Positions 21,736 through 31,213 of a stretch of DNA of 64,000 bases are shown here, one piece after another; the first letter of the stretch is position 1, and every line of letters starts with the position of its first letter. Under the pieces are notes generated by a model. The model was not told the origin of the DNA, searched no databases, and saw nothing but the letters and a program-made list of their open reading frames with translations. A program made the position numbers and the translations under genes. The DNA comes from Pseudomonas sp. B28(2017). Lineage in GTDB: Bacteria; Pseudomonadota; Gammaproteobacteria; Pseudomonadales; Pseudomonadaceae. The DNA lies in assembly GCF_002113025.1 (NCBI RefSeq), contig NZ_NEJH01000002.1:124001-188000 (forward strand), read 5' to 3'.

Positions 21736-21745
21736 GGGGGGGGGG
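21736..21745. repeat. G10 homopolymer in the wbpA 5' leader
   Basis: Ten consecutive G (C on the transcribed strand) lie 36-45 bases upstream of the wbpA ATG, inside the promoter or leader of the whole polysaccharide operon. Tracts of this length are prone to slipped-strand length change. A further G5 follows at about 21752-21756. Confidence 0.9.
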
Positions 21746-21904
21746 TGAAGGCGGGGGACTGACAAACTGTTCGAAAGCTTAAATAACAGAAAAAACCAAG
21801 GGCTCAGGCCAGGCTGAGACGGGCTCTGTGTAAATCAATGGCATTTTGATGTTATTTTCGGTCAGCAATCGTACTACAAAGATGTTAAAAAGTTCCAAGC
21901 AAAC

Positions 21905-21938
21905 AAAAAAAAAGATCGCCAATTGGCGATCTTTTTTT
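21905..21938 (-). terminator. Rho-independent terminator downstream of the lpxO-like gene
   Basis: The perfect palindrome GATCGCCAATTGGCGATC (21914-21931) is flanked by nine A on the left and seven T on the right, so it can terminate transcription from either side. It lies 26 bases beyond the stop of the lpxO-like gene and insulates the wbp operon from it, implying that wbpA has its own promoter in 21701-21904. Confidence 0.92.
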
Positions 21939-21963
21939 CTTGACACGCGGGGCAGTTGCAACT

Positions 21964-22902
21964 TCAGCCAAACAACCAGTAGGCCAGCAATCCCGATACC
22001 ACTACCGCCAATATCGGCCGCAATACGCGGTAAGCCTTGGGATTACGGCGTTTCCACCGTTTAACCACACCACTGAATTTATCGCTGGAGTTCTTGCTCC
22101 AGGCGTAGGCTTTGTTGACCCCACCCACGCGCTCGTCATCCAGGTTCTGAGGAGCGGTAGCACGCCCCAGCCAGGCGCTGATGCTGCGGTTGATGCGGGT
22201 CATGAAGCGGTTGCTCAGCGGACGCTCGATGTCGCAAAACAGAATCACACGAGTCTTGTCAGTTTCGTTCTTGACCCAGTGAACATAGGTTTCGTCGAAC
22301 ATCACGTCTTCACCATCGCGCCAGGCGTAAACCTGACCGTCGACAAAGATTCGGCAATCATCGGAATTGGGGGTGGACAAGCCCAAGTGATAACGCAGGG
22401 AACCGGCAAACGGGTCGCGGTGCGGGTTGAGATGGCTGCCGCCCGGCAGCAGCGCGAACATGGCGCCTTTGACGTTGGGAATACCACTGACCAACTCCAC
22501 GGTTCTCGGGCACAAGGCTTCGGCGGAAGGCAGCGGTTTGTCGTACCACTTGAGATAAAAACGCTTCCAGCCCTTCTTGAAGAACGAGCCAAAACCGGCA
22601 TCGTTGTTCTTTGCCGCCGCACGGATATACCCCTCGTCGAACAAGTGCATCGCTTCGTCGCGAATCACCTCCCAGTTGTCCTTGAGCACATCCAGTTCCG
22701 GGAACTTGCTGCGATCCAGATACGGTTTCGAAGGCACACCGGAAAACAGGTACATCAAGGCGTTATAGGGGGCGAACAGTGCCGAATGGTTCACGAACTG
22801 GCGCAAAACCGGCAGACGCGCCTTGCCGCGTAAATGCACATAGAGGGTGCTGCCGAGAAACAGCAGCAACAACGAGGCCTTCGCGGCAAACGATAAGGTC
22901 AT
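21964..22902 (-). CDS. LpxO-like lipid A dioxygenase (aspartyl/asparaginyl beta-hydroxylase family)
   Basis: ATG 22902, preceded by AAGGAG, gives 312 residues. There are membrane segments at both ends (LLLLFLGSTLYVHLR and the C-terminal VVVSGLLAYWLF). The central domain is a 2OG/Fe(II) aspartyl-beta-hydroxylase fold: GSHLNPHRDPFAGSLRYHL carries the HRD iron ligands, and FDETYVHWVKN the distal histidine, followed by RVILFCDIERP. LpxO hydroxylates the secondary fatty acyl chain of lipid A at the inner membrane. Its position beside an O-antigen locus fits an LPS role. The exact substrate chain cannot be read from sequence. Confidence 0.85.
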   Translation of the reverse strand: MTLSFAAKASLLLLFLGSTLYVHLRGKARLPVLRQFVNHSALFAPYNALMYLFSGVPSKPYLDRSKFPELDVLKDNWEVIRDEAMHLFDEGYIRAAAKNNDAGFGSFFKKGWKRFYLKWYDKPLPSAEALCPRTVELVSGIPNVKGAMFALLPGGSHLNPHRDPFAGSLRYHLGLSTPNSDDCRIFVDGQVYAWRDGEDVMFDETYVHWVKNETDKTRVILFCDIERPLSNRFMTRINRSISAWLGRATAPQNLDDERVGGVNKAYAWSKNSSDKFSGVVKRWKRRNPKAYRVLRPILAVVVSGLLAYWLFG

Positions 22903-23161
22903 CAACAACTCCTTTGAAGATAAGCGACACGTGCGCCACGTCCATTGCCCGACATGGCTGCTGGCATGATAAACACTACCGACCCGATGAAAAACCTGCA
23001 CTTTTCAACATTCAATGTTAATGAATGTGCAACAAAGCATTTCTTAACATAAAACGCCTGGCTGATGCAGATCCATCATCAACCGGACCCGATCAATGGA
23101 TCGCAACCAGCGATAACGCCTCAACCATCAGCGCCAGCCACGACCCACCAATGTTCAACAC

Positions 23162-24136
23162 TTACTGCTGATTCTCCTGTTCGGTAAACAGATCACTGAA
23201 CAGCATGCTCGACAGGTAACGCTCACCGGAATCCGGCAGGATCACGACGATGGTCTTGCCCTGCATTTCCGGGGTCTCCGCCAGCCGAACGGCCACTGCC
23301 ATGGCGGCGCCGCAAGAGATCCCGCACAAAATCCCCTCTTCCTGCATCAAGCGCAAGGCCATGGCCTTGGACTCTTCGTCGCTGACCAGCTCCACCCGAT
23401 CGACCATCGACAAATCGAGGTTCTTCGGCACAAAACCGGCACCGATGCCCTGGATCTTGTGCGGGCTCGGCTTGATTTCTTCACCGGCCAGGGCCTGGGT
23501 GATCACCGGTGACACAGCCGGTTCCACCGCCACCGAGAGGATCGGCTTGCCCTGGGTATTCTTGATATACCGTGACACTCCGGTGATGGTTCCACCAGTT
23601 CCGACGCCTGCCACCAGCACGTCGACCGCACCGTCGGTATCGTTCCAGATTTCCGGGCCGGTGGTTTTTTCGTGGATGGCCGGGTTGGCCGGGTTGTCGA
23701 ATTGAGCCGGCATGAAGTACTTCGACGGGTCGCCGGCAACAATTTCACCCGCTTTCTCGATGGCCCCCTTCATGCCTTTGGCCGGCTCGGTCAACACCAG
23801 TTCGGCCCCCAGTGCCTTGAGCACCTTGCGGCGTTCGATACTCATGGACGCCGGCATGGTCAGCATCAGTTTGTAGCCACGGGCGGCGGCCACGAAAGCC
23901 AGGCCGATACCGGTATTGCCAGAGGTGGGTTCGACGATGGTCATGCCCGGCTTGAGTTTGCCACTGCTCTCGGCGTCCCAGATCATGTTCGCGCCGATCC
24001 GGCACTTGACCGAGTAACCGGGGTTGCGCCCTTCGATCTTGGCCAGGATGGTCACACCACGCGGCGCAATGCGATTGATCTGCACCAGCGGCGTGTTGCC
24101 GATGGAGTGGGCGTTGTCAGCGAAAATGCGGCTCAT
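23162..24136 (-). CDS. cysK: Cysteine synthase A (O-acetylserine sulfhydrylase)
   Basis: ATG 24136 ([19 protein letters not shown]) with AAGGA upstream gives 324 residues. The PLP lysine is in [14 protein letters not shown], the substrate loop is [13 protein letters not shown], and the phosphate-binding loop is [10 protein letters not shown]. The enzyme makes cysteine from O-acetylserine and sulfide in the cytoplasm. The length and the ending in EQENQQ fit CysK rather than CysM. It is monocistronic; 259 bases without a visible gene separate it from the lpxO-like gene. Confidence 0.95.
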   Translation of the reverse strand: MSRIFADNAHSIGNTPLVQINRIAPRGVTILAKIEGRNPGYSVKCRIGANMIWDAESSGKLKPGMTIVEPTSGNTGIGLAFVAAARGYKLMLTMPASMSIERRKVLKALGAELVLTEPAKGMKGAIEKAGEIVAGDPSKYFMPAQFDNPANPAIHEKTTGPEIWNDTDGAVDVLVAGVGTGGTITGVSRYIKNTQGKPILSVAVEPAVSPVITQALAGEEIKPSPHKIQGIGAGFVPKNLDLSMVDRVELVSDEESKAMALRLMQEEGILCGISCGAAMAVAVRLAETPEMQGKTIVVILPDSGERYLSSMLFSDLFTEQENQQ

Positions 24137-24263
24137 GGCTGGGTCCTTAACGACAGCATTGAAATAGGGCATCAAGGTAAGCCTCTTGCCCACAGGCGTC
24201 CAGTCAGGTCGAACGTCCGCTTATCAGTGCAGTCAATGGCTTTGGATCGAAGCCGGATGCCAG

Positions 24264-24764
24264 CTAGTTATTGCGCGCGACAATGTACCGGCCAGTGTCT
24301 ACTGCCGCACGGGGCGAATTCGATTGCCGTTGCAGGAAGTCCCAACCCAGGCAGGCCAAGGCTAACGATCGCGGCACCTTTTCGCGACCACTGCTATATC
24401 GGGTGATGCTGCGGGTACTGACCCCCAGCGCCTCAGCCGCCTGATTAAGCGGTAACCCGGTGCGCGCACGCCAATCAATGAAGATTCGGGTGTTTTCGTC
24501 GGCTGCATTTTGCGCCAAGGCATCCAGGTAGAGAGTGTCCGCACCAATCTGGATATCAAGTTCAGGCCATTCGACACTCCAGCCATCGTCACCCAGCGCT
24601 GCATAGTCAAAGGCGACTCCCTGCAAAGGCTGGAGGCCTGGATAGGCATGCAGGTCGCGGCTCAAATCGAGAGTCAGTTGCTGACCATCGATAAACGTCA
24701 GCGCCAGACGATAATCCGCCAACGCTTGCACTGCCGATAGCCGTGGTCGTTTCATGGGTAGCAT
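24264..24764 (-). CDS. DUF2442 protein with C-terminal helix-turn-helix
   Basis: A 166-residue protein (MLPMKRPRLS). The N-terminal part (LTFIDGQQLTLDLSRDL, GVAFDYAAL) matches the DUF2442 pattern, and the C-terminal part is an XRE-like helix-turn-helix: NQAAEALGVSTRSITRYSSG. A GGAGG ten bases upstream supports the ATG at 24764; an internal ATG at 24755 overlaps the upstream stop as ATGA. It is cotranscribed with the DUF4160 gene. Such pairs have been predicted to be toxin-antitoxin-like, with this protein the likely DNA-binding partner. Function is not established. Confidence 0.65.
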   Translation of the reverse strand: MLPMKRPRLSAVQALADYRLALTFIDGQQLTLDLSRDLHAYPGLQPLQGVAFDYAALGDDGWSVEWPELDIQIGADTLYLDALAQNAADENTRIFIDWRARTGLPLNQAAEALGVSTRSITRYSSGREKVPRSLALACLGWDFLQRQSNSPRAAVDTGRYIVARNN

Positions 24765-24982
24765 CGTTTCCAATCCTCCAGTAATTGAGTCTGGTGGGCT
24801 CTGACCCACTCCAGAGCCTCCCTGAGAATCAGCGGCGGCGCCTTGCCCACCATCACTTCGACGGTTTCCAGGCCCAGCATGACGTCCAGCCCGCCACCCG
24901 TCAGATGAACGTGTGGCGGTGGATGATCCTTTTCGCGCAATTGAATGCGATACGTATCTCGAAATCGGTACTTGGTAGACAT
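24752..24982 (-). CDS. DUF4160 small protein
   Basis: A 76-residue protein (MSTKYRFRDTYRIQLREKDH) with the DUF4160 core KDHPPPHVHL followed by a short beta-alpha tail. The start could also be ATG 24991. It overlaps the DUF2442 gene by 13 bases, which implies coupled translation. The family often accompanies DUF2442 proteins, and a toxin-antitoxin role has been suggested on that basis alone. Confidence 0.65.
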   Translation of the reverse strand: MSTKYRFRDTYRIQLREKDHPPPHVHLTGGGLDVMLGLETVEVMVGKAPPLILREALEWVRAHQTQLLEDWKRCYP

Positions 24983-25187
24983 GCCCGACATGCTATCGCC
25001 AATATGGCGATACAAATATACTGGCCAACAGCCGAGACTGAGTCAAGATGTGACGCTCCATTCAGAGACTGAATACGCCGTCTGCGTTCACAGTCGACCG
25101 GGCACCGCGTTATAGTCGAGGCTGACTCTTTTATTGCGCCCCCGCCCTGCCGCGTTCAGGTCGGCGTTACCGTTCGAGGATTAGCAG

Positions 25188-26033
25188 ATGAAGTTCGAAG
25201 GCACCCAGGCCTACGTCGCCACCGATGACCTGAAGCTGGCGGTCAACGCCGCCATCACCCTGGAGCGGCCATTGCTGGTCAAGGGCGAACCGGGCACCGG
25301 CAAGACCATGCTCGCCGAGCAACTGGCCGAATCCTTTGGCGCCAAGCTGATCACCTGGCACATCAAGTCCACCACCAAGGCTCACCAGGGCCTGTACGAG
25401 TACGATGCGGTCAGCCGCCTGCGCGACTCGCAGTTGGGCGTGGATAAAGTGCACGACGTGCGCAACTACCTGAAAAAGGGCAAGCTCTGGGAAGCCTTCG
25501 AATCCGAAGAGCGGGTGATCCTGCTGATCGACGAAATCGACAAGGCCGACATCGAGTTCCCGAACGACCTGCTGCAAGAACTCGACAAGATGGAGTTCTA
25601 CGTTTACGAGATCGACGAGACCATCAAGGCAAAGAAACGCCCGATCATCATCATTACCTCCAACAACGAAAAAGAGCTGCCGGACGCCTTCCTGCGCCGC
25701 TGCTTCTTCCACTACATCGCTTTCCCGGATCGCGTGACGATGCAGCGGATCGTCGACGTGCACTACCCGGACATCAAGAAAGACCTGGTCAGCGAAGCGC
25801 TGGACGTGTTCTTCGACGTGCGCAAGGTGCCGGGCCTGAAGAAAAAGCCTTCGACCTCCGAGCTGGTGGACTGGCTGAAACTGCTGATGGCCGACAACAT
25901 CGGCGAAGCGGTGCTGCGCGAGCGCGATCCGACCAAGGCCATCCCGCCGCTGGCCGGTGCGCTGGTGAAAAACGAACAGGACGTACAACTGCTGGAGCGT
26001 CTGGCGTTCATGAGCCGGCGCGGCACCCGCTAA
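25188..26033 (+). CDS. MoxR-type AAA+ ATPase
   Basis: A 281-residue AAA+ ATPase. Walker A is KGEPGTGKTML, Walker B RVILLIDEIDKAD, and sensor I is in IIITSNNEKELPDAFLRRC with the arginine finger. It belongs to the MoxR branch, which works with VWA proteins to remodel or mature protein complexes. The VWA partner starts 12 bases downstream. The target complex is unknown; no dehydrogenase subunits lie nearby. Confidence 0.9.
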   Translation: MKFEGTQAYVATDDLKLAVNAAITLERPLLVKGEPGTGKTMLAEQLAESFGAKLITWHIKSTTKAHQGLYEYDAVSRLRDSQLGVDKVHDVRNYLKKGKLWEAFESEERVILLIDEIDKADIEFPNDLLQELDKMEFYVYEIDETIKAKKRPIIIITSNNEKELPDAFLRRCFFHYIAFPDRVTMQRIVDVHYPDIKKDLVSEALDVFFDVRKVPGLKKKPSTSELVDWLKLLMADNIGEAVLRERDPTKAIPPLAGALVKNEQDVQLLERLAFMSRRGTR

Positions 26034-26045
26034 GAGGCTGATGCC

Positions 26046-27224
26046 ATGCTGCTCAACCTGTTCAATGAAATGCGCGCAGCCAAGGTACCGGTCTCGGTGC
26101 GTGAGCTGCTGGACCTGATCAACGCGCTGAAACAGCGCGTGACCTTCGCCGACATGGACGAGTTCTATTACCTGTCCCGGGCGATTCTGGTGAAGGACGA
26201 ACGGCATTTCGACAAGTTCGACCGGGCGTTCGGAGCCTACTTCAATGGCCTGGAAAAACTCGACGACCACCTGCAGGCGCTGATTCCGGAAGACTGGTTG
26301 CGCAAGGAGTTCGAACGTTCGCTGACCGATGAAGAGCGGGCGGCGATCCAGTCCCTCGGCGGCCTGGACAAGCTGATCGAAGAGTTCAAGAAGCGCCTCG
26401 AAGAACAGAAGGAACGCCACGCTGGTGGCAACAAGTGGATCGGCACCGGCGGTACCAGCCCGTTCGGTTCCGGCGGTTTCAACCCGGAAGGCATTCGGGT
26501 CGGCGACGCCGGCAAGCGCCAGGGCAAGGCGGTCAAGGTCTGGGACCAGCGCGAATACAAGAACCTCGACGACTCGGTCGAGCTGGGCACCCGCAACATC
26601 AAGGTCGCCCTGCGCCGCCTGCGCAAGTTCGCCCGTCAGGGCGCGGCGGAAGAGCTGGACATCGATGGCACCATCGATCACACCGCCAAGGATGCGGGGT
26701 TGCTGAACATTCAGATGCGGCCGGAGCGGCGCAACACCGTCAAGTTGTTGCTGCTGTTCGACATCGGCGGCTCGATGGATGCCCACGTGAAGATTTGCGA
26801 AGAGTTGTTCTCGGCCTGCAAGACCGAGTTCAAGCATCTGGAGTACTTCTACTTCCACAACTTCATTTATGAATCGGTGTGGAAGAACAACATGCGCCGC
26901 ACCTCCGAGCGCACCTCGACCATGGACCTGCTGCACAAGTACGGTGCCGACTACAAGGTGATCTTCATCGGCGACGCCGCCATGGCACCCTACGAAATCA
27001 CTCAGCCGGGCGGCAGTGTCGAGCACTGGAACGAAGAAGCCGGTTACGTGTGGATGCAGCGCTTCAAGGAGAAGTACAAGAAGCTCATCTGGATCAACCC
27101 GTATCCGAAAGATACCTGGGGCTATACCTCTTCGACCAATATCGTGCGCGATCTGATCGAGGACCAGATGTATCCGCTGACGTTGCGCGGGCTTGAGGAA
27201 GGGATGCGGTTTCTTTCCAAGTAA
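26046..27224 (+). CDS. VWA-domain protein, CoxE-like partner of MoxR
   Basis: A 392-residue protein. The N-terminal 130 residues are helical, with an acidic/basic helix (LIEEFKKRLEEQKERH), then a glycine-rich linker (GTGGTSPFGSGGF). The VWA domain begins near residue 235 with LLLLFDIGGSMDAHVK, a MIDAS variant (DxGxS), and continues with KVIFIGDAAMAPYEI. It forms an operon with the MoxR ATPase, and the pair is expected to act as one chaperone-like unit in the cytoplasm. No signal peptide is visible. Confidence 0.88.
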   Translation: MLLNLFNEMRAAKVPVSVRELLDLINALKQRVTFADMDEFYYLSRAILVKDERHFDKFDRAFGAYFNGLEKLDDHLQALIPEDWLRKEFERSLTDEERAAIQSLGGLDKLIEEFKKRLEEQKERHAGGNKWIGTGGTSPFGSGGFNPEGIRVGDAGKRQGKAVKVWDQREYKNLDDSVELGTRNIKVALRRLRKFARQGAAEELDIDGTIDHTAKDAGLLNIQMRPERRNTVKLLLLFDIGGSMDAHVKICEELFSACKTEFKHLEYFYFHNFIYESVWKNNMRRTSERTSTMDLLHKYGADYKVIFIGDAAMAPYEITQPGGSVEHWNEEAGYVWMQRFKEKYKKLIWINPYPKDTWGYTSSTNIVRDLIEDQMYPLTLRGLEEGMRFLSK

Positions 27225-27249
27225 AGATTTTTGTTGTCTGTGATGCCGC

Positions 27250-27327
27250 CTTCGCGAGCAGGCTCGCTCCCACAGTGGATCTTTGCTGTACATGAGATCC
27301 ATTGTGGGAGCGAGCCTGCTCGCGAAG
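27250..27327. repeat. REPIN (two inverted REP elements)
   Basis: CTTCGCGAGCAGGCTCGCTC and its inverse complement flank about 30 bases that include a shorter inverted match (GGATC...GATCC). The REP core GAGCAGGCTCGCTCCCACA is the type common in fluorescent pseudomonads. It lies between the convergent VWA and pxpC genes and may also act as a transcriptional barrier. Confidence 0.92.
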
Positions 27328-27330
27328 CTT

Positions 27331-28257
27331 TTAGCGGTCTGAAAAACGCCGCAAATACTCGACTTGTTCGCGATGCGCCACTTCCTGCACCACCGGCCGC
27401 AACCGCACCTCCGCTCCCGGCAGGCACTGCGCCAGCCGCGCCAGCGCCAACGGCGTCAATGCCCCCAATCGCGGATAACCGCCAATGGTCTGCCGATCAT
27501 TGAGCAACACGATCGGCTGCCCGTCCGGCGGCACCTGCACGGCCCCCAGCGGGATACCTTCGGAAATCATCGGCTTGCCCTGGTACTGCAACGCCGGGCC
27601 CAACAGGCGAATGCCCATTCGGTCGGCACGGCTGTCGAGGTTCCACGCGCTGTTGAACGCATCGAACAGGCTCTGCCCGCTGAACTCACCGATCTGTGCA
27701 CCAAGGACCAGATCCAGCACCGGGTTGCCGGTGAAATCCGGCACGCATTCGCTCGGCAACTCCCGCAGCAACATCACCGAATTGCCCGAATAGCTCAAAT
27801 ACGCGCCTTTGCCCAGCGCATGGCCCATTCCGTCCAGGCCGCCGAGCTCCTCTCGGACCACCGTCGCGCTACTGCCCAGTACTTTCGGTGCATCAAAACC
27901 ACCCGGCGCCGCCAGATAGGCCCGGGCGCCGAGCAACGGTTGAGTGAATTGCAGACGCTGACCTTTGTGCAGCCTGAAACTGCGCCACGGTACCAGCGCC
28001 TCGCCGTCCACCTGCGCGCCAAGATCCGCTCCGGCCAAGGCCAGCACGCATTCTTCCTCGGCAACCACGGTAAAGCCTCCGAGGGTGATTTCGATCACCG
28101 GCGCATCCAGCCCGTTGCCCAACAGCCAGTTGGCCCAGGACATCGAACGCCAATCGGCCGCTCCACCCTGGGTCACGCCCAGATGCCGCACGCCGAATCG
28201 ACCGGCATCCTGCAACAGGCACAGCGCCGTGCTCGCTTCAATCATCAAACGGCTCAT
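27331..28257 (-). CDS. pxpC: 5-oxoprolinase subunit PxpC
   Basis: A 308-residue biotin-dependent-carboxyltransferase-type protein (CT_A_B/KipA family). Landmarks are LLQDAGRFGVRHLGVTQGGAAD at the N-terminus and LNDRQTIGGYPRLGAL in the last third. PxpC with PxpA and PxpB cleaves 5-oxoproline to glutamate using ATP. Its ATG overlaps the pxpB stop by four bases. It is the last gene of the oxoprolinase operon, followed by a REPIN. Confidence 0.92.
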   Translation of the reverse strand: MSRLMIEASTALCLLQDAGRFGVRHLGVTQGGAADWRSMSWANWLLGNGLDAPVIEITLGGFTVVAEEECVLALAGADLGAQVDGEALVPWRSFRLHKGQRLQFTQPLLGARAYLAAPGGFDAPKVLGSSATVVREELGGLDGMGHALGKGAYLSYSGNSVMLLRELPSECVPDFTGNPVLDLVLGAQIGEFSGQSLFDAFNSAWNLDSRADRMGIRLLGPALQYQGKPMISEGIPLGAVQVPPDGQPIVLLNDRQTIGGYPRLGALTPLALARLAQCLPGAEVRLRPVVQEVAHREQVEYLRRFSDR

Positions 28258-28958
28258 GCCAGGGCCTCCAGTGGCGTATCGTCACCGCCCAGGTTAATGA
28301 ACTCGGCATGGCCGACCGCTTCGAAGCGCACGGTGTCGCCGGGTCGCATCAGGCTGTAGCCATCACGGTTGCGATCGAACAATCTGGCCGGCGTGCGGCC
28401 AATCAGGTTCCAGCCGCCCGGCGACACCACCGGGTAAGCCGCCGTCTGCCGTTCGGCGATGCCGACACTGCCGGCGGCGACTTTCTTGCGTGGCGTGCTC
28501 AGACGCGGCGCAGCGAGCACCTTTTCCACCAGCCCCATGAAGGCGAAGCCCGGCGCAAAACCCAGGGCGAACACCTGATACTCACGCTCGCAGTGACGAC
28601 GGATCACCTCCTCCACCGCCAATCCGCTGCGCTGCGACAACAGGCTCAACTCCGGTCCGACGCTCAAGTCGTACCACACCGGCAACACATGACAGGTACC
28701 GCGAGTACGCGCATTGGGCGACAGATCGATCAACGCCTGGGCAATCAATTCCCGGGCCTGGGCGGGACTCAGTGCGGTCAAGTCGTAATGCACCATCAGT
28801 GTGGTGTAGGACGGCACCAGATCGATCAGATGCGCACCGAATGCCGTGCGCAGACTGTCACTGGCGGCTAGCATCCATGGCATGTTGGTTTCGGCAATTT
28901 CATCGAACAGGCGCACCATCAGGCAATCCAGCGCCACCACTTCCACCCGCAGCTTCAT
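28254..28958 (-). CDS. pxpB: 5-oxoprolinase subunit PxpB
   Basis: A 234-residue CT_C_D/KipI-family protein. [20 protein letters not shown] and the C-terminal [17 protein letters not shown] are the family hallmarks. It forms the PxpBC part of the ATP-dependent 5-oxoprolinase. Coupled by ATGA overlaps to pxpA upstream and pxpC downstream, which implies equal stoichiometry of the three subunits. Confidence 0.92.
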   Translation of the reverse strand: MKLRVEVVALDCLMVRLFDEIAETNMPWMLAASDSLRTAFGAHLIDLVPSYTTLMVHYDLTALSPAQARELIAQALIDLSPNARTRGTCHVLPVWYDLSVGPELSLLSQRSGLAVEEVIRRHCEREYQVFALGFAPGFAFMGLVEKVLAAPRLSTPRKKVAAGSVGIAERQTAAYPVVSPGGWNLIGRTPARLFDRNRDGYSLMRPGDTVRFEAVGHAEFINLGGDDTPLEALA

Positions 28959-29707
28959 GGCGCGCTCTGCCGGTTCAAGGCTTCACGGATGCGTTGCACG
29001 GCAGCGACCGAGCTGGCGTTGTCGCCATGCACACAGAGGGTGTTGGCTTGCAAATGCAGGGCGCTGCCATCGCTGGCGGTAAGCTGATCGCCACGGGCAA
29101 TGGTCAGCGCCTGCTCGATGATCTTTTCCGGATCGTGATGCACCGCTCCCGGCAGTTGGCGCGAGACCAGCCTGCCGGCGCTGTCGTAAGCCCGATCGGC
29201 GAAGGCCTCGAACCACAGTGTCACGCCGTACTCATCGCCCATTTGTTGGGCGGCACTGTTGTCTTTGGTCGCCATCAGCATCAATGGCAGATTGCGGTCG
29301 TAGGACGCCACCGCTTGCAAAACGGCGCGCAATTGCACCGGGTTGGCCATCATGTCGTTGTACATCGCGCCATGGGGTTTGACGTAACTGACCCGGCCGC
29401 CCTGGGCCCGACAGATGCCGTCGAGGGCGCCGATCTGGTAATGCAGAATGTCTTGAAGTTCCTGGGCGGCATAAGCCATGGAGCGGCGGCCGAACCCCAC
29501 CAGATCCTGATAGGCCGGATGCGCCCCCACTTGTACCCCGTGGCTGAGGGCCAGGCTGACGGTTTTGCGCATGACGCTCGGGTCGCCGGCGTGAAAACCG
29601 CAGGCGATGTTGGCGCAATCGATAAAGGGCATGATTTCTGCGTCCAGACCCATGGTCCAGCTGCCGAAACTCTCGCCGATGTCGCAGTTCAATAGCAGGC
29701 GGCTCAC
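28955..29707 (-). CDS. pxpA: 5-oxoprolinase subunit PxpA (LamB/YcsF family)
   Basis: A 250-residue protein starting at GTG 29707 ([14 protein letters not shown]). That start is chosen because AGGAG lies eight bases upstream; the GTG at 29716 would be too close to it. Motifs are [14 protein letters not shown] and [11 protein letters not shown], typical of LamB/YcsF proteins. It binds the 5-oxoproline ring-opening site in the PxpABC complex. An MFS transporter gene lies 73 bases upstream on the same strand. Confidence 0.92.
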   Translation of the reverse strand: MSRLLLNCDIGESFGSWTMGLDAEIMPFIDCANIACGFHAGDPSVMRKTVSLALSHGVQVGAHPAYQDLVGFGRRSMAYAAQELQDILHYQIGALDGICRAQGGRVSYVKPHGAMYNDMMANPVQLRAVLQAVASYDRNLPLMLMATKDNSAAQQMGDEYGVTLWFEAFADRAYDSAGRLVSRQLPGAVHHDPEKIIEQALTIARGDQLTASDGSALHLQANTLCVHGDNASSVAAVQRIREALNRQSAP

Positions 29708-29780
29708 GCGGAACACTCCTGTAGGCTTTATTCTTTTTTGCTGCGGGACATATCTGTAAGACAGTCCCGAAGGTTATCAG

Positions 29781-31067
29781 TTACTGGGCGTCGAGTTGCT
29801 TGCCACGGGTTTCCGGCAGGCTCAAGGCCGCGAGGATCACCACGCCATAGGAAACCGCTGCAAAGGCACCGATGCCCACACTCAGCGGCACAGTCTGGCT
29901 GAGCAGGCCGATCAGCAGCGGGAACAACGCCGCCAGCGCCCGGCCGATGTTGTAGCAAAAGCCCTGGCCCGAACCGCGAATGCGCGTGGGGAACAACTCG
30001 GTCAGGAACGCGCCCATGCCGCTAAAGATCCCCGAAGCAAAGAAGCCCAGTGGAAAGCCCAGCCACAGCATCACGCCGTTGCTGACCGGCATTTGCGTGT
30101 ACAGCAACACAATGGTGAACGAGCCGACGGCGAACAGGATGAAGTTCTTTTTACGCCCGAGGATGTCGGTCAAATAGGCGCTGATAACATAACCGACGTA
30201 GGACCCGATGATCACCATCGCCAGATAACCGCTGGTATTGAGTACGCTCAAACCGCGTTCGTTCTTCAGGAAAGTCGGCAACCAGGACGTGATCGCGTAG
30301 TAGCCACCCAGCGCACCGGTGGTCAGCAACGATGCGCGAATCGTGGTGAAGAGCATGCCGGGGGCGAAGATCTCGTAGAACTTCGACGGGTTGCTCGGTT
30401 CCTGTCTGGCTTTGGCTTCGCGATAGATTTCCGGGTCCTTGACCAGTCGGCGGACGAAGATCACGAAGATTGCCGGCACGATGCCGAGGATGAACAGCGC
30501 ACGCCAGGCGTCGTCCGGTGGCAATACCGAGAACAACAGCGCATACAGAATCGCCGTCAGGCCCCAACCCAGCGCCCAGCCGGACTGCACCATGCCAACC
30601 GCCTTGCCGCGATCCTGGGCACGGATGACTTCACCAATCAGCACCGCGCCGGCCGTCCACTCGCCACCGAAACCGAAGCCCATCAGGGTCCGTGCGATCA
30701 GCAGTTGCTCGTAGCTCTGGGCAAAGCCGCAGAGAAAGGTGAAGAACGCAAACCACAACACCGTCAGTTGCAACGTGCGCACGCGACCGATGCGGTCGGA
30801 CAGAATCCCTGCCACCCAACCACCGATGGCCGAAGCGATCAGCGTACTGGTATGAATCAGCCCGGCTTGACCGGTGGTGATGCCCCACATGGCGATCAGG
30901 GTCGGCACCACGAAGCTGAGCATCTGGGTGTCCATGCCGTCCAGACCATAGCCGATCTTGCAGCTCCAGAAGGTGCGCCGTTCCTGTTGATTGATGTTGC
31001 GATACCAGTCGAAAGGTCCCGGGCGGGCCGAGGCTTTCTGAATGAAGGGGGTGTCGGGCGCACTCAT
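29781..31067 (-). CDS. MFS transporter, metabolite:H+ symporter type
   Basis: A 428-residue protein with twelve predicted membrane segments. The loop 2-3 motif is GILSDRIGRVRTL, and GFGFGGEWTAGAVLIGE in TM4 together with FPTRIRGSGQGFCYNIGR in the second half place it in the sialate/aromatic acid:H+ symporter branch. Its place upstream of pxpABC on the same strand and the divergent LysR gene suggest import of 5-oxoproline or a related acid; that is inference from context. Confidence 0.85.
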   Translation of the reverse strand: MSAPDTPFIQKASARPGPFDWYRNINQQERRTFWSCKIGYGLDGMDTQMLSFVVPTLIAMWGITTGQAGLIHTSTLIASAIGGWVAGILSDRIGRVRTLQLTVLWFAFFTFLCGFAQSYEQLLIARTLMGFGFGGEWTAGAVLIGEVIRAQDRGKAVGMVQSGWALGWGLTAILYALLFSVLPPDDAWRALFILGIVPAIFVIFVRRLVKDPEIYREAKARQEPSNPSKFYEIFAPGMLFTTIRASLLTTGALGGYYAITSWLPTFLKNERGLSVLNTSGYLAMVIIGSYVGYVISAYLTDILGRKKNFILFAVGSFTIVLLYTQMPVSNGVMLWLGFPLGFFASGIFSGMGAFLTELFPTRIRGSGQGFCYNIGRALAALFPLLIGLLSQTVPLSVGIGAFAAVSYGVVILAALSLPETRGKQLDAQ

Positions 31068-31213
31068 GGCAAATCTCCGCGCTGATTTTATTGGTATTGT
31101 TCTGAGCCCCGACGACGCCTATCGTGGGAACCGGATGCGTCGATTCTTGGATGCGCGCCCCTGCTGCGTCCAACTAATAAAAACCCGCCTTAGACATAAG
31201 AAATCTTTATCCC

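Noticed and set aside
25167..27302. A 711-codon open frame antisense to the moxR and VWA genes
   Set aside because: It mirrors the codon bias of the two genes on the plus strand, lacks family resemblance and has no ribosome site. The sense genes carry intact Walker and MIDAS motifs.
29796..31085. A 429-codon frame antisense to the MFS transporter
   Set aside because: Composition is Arg/Gln/His-rich, as is usual for the opposite strand of GC-rich membrane genes.
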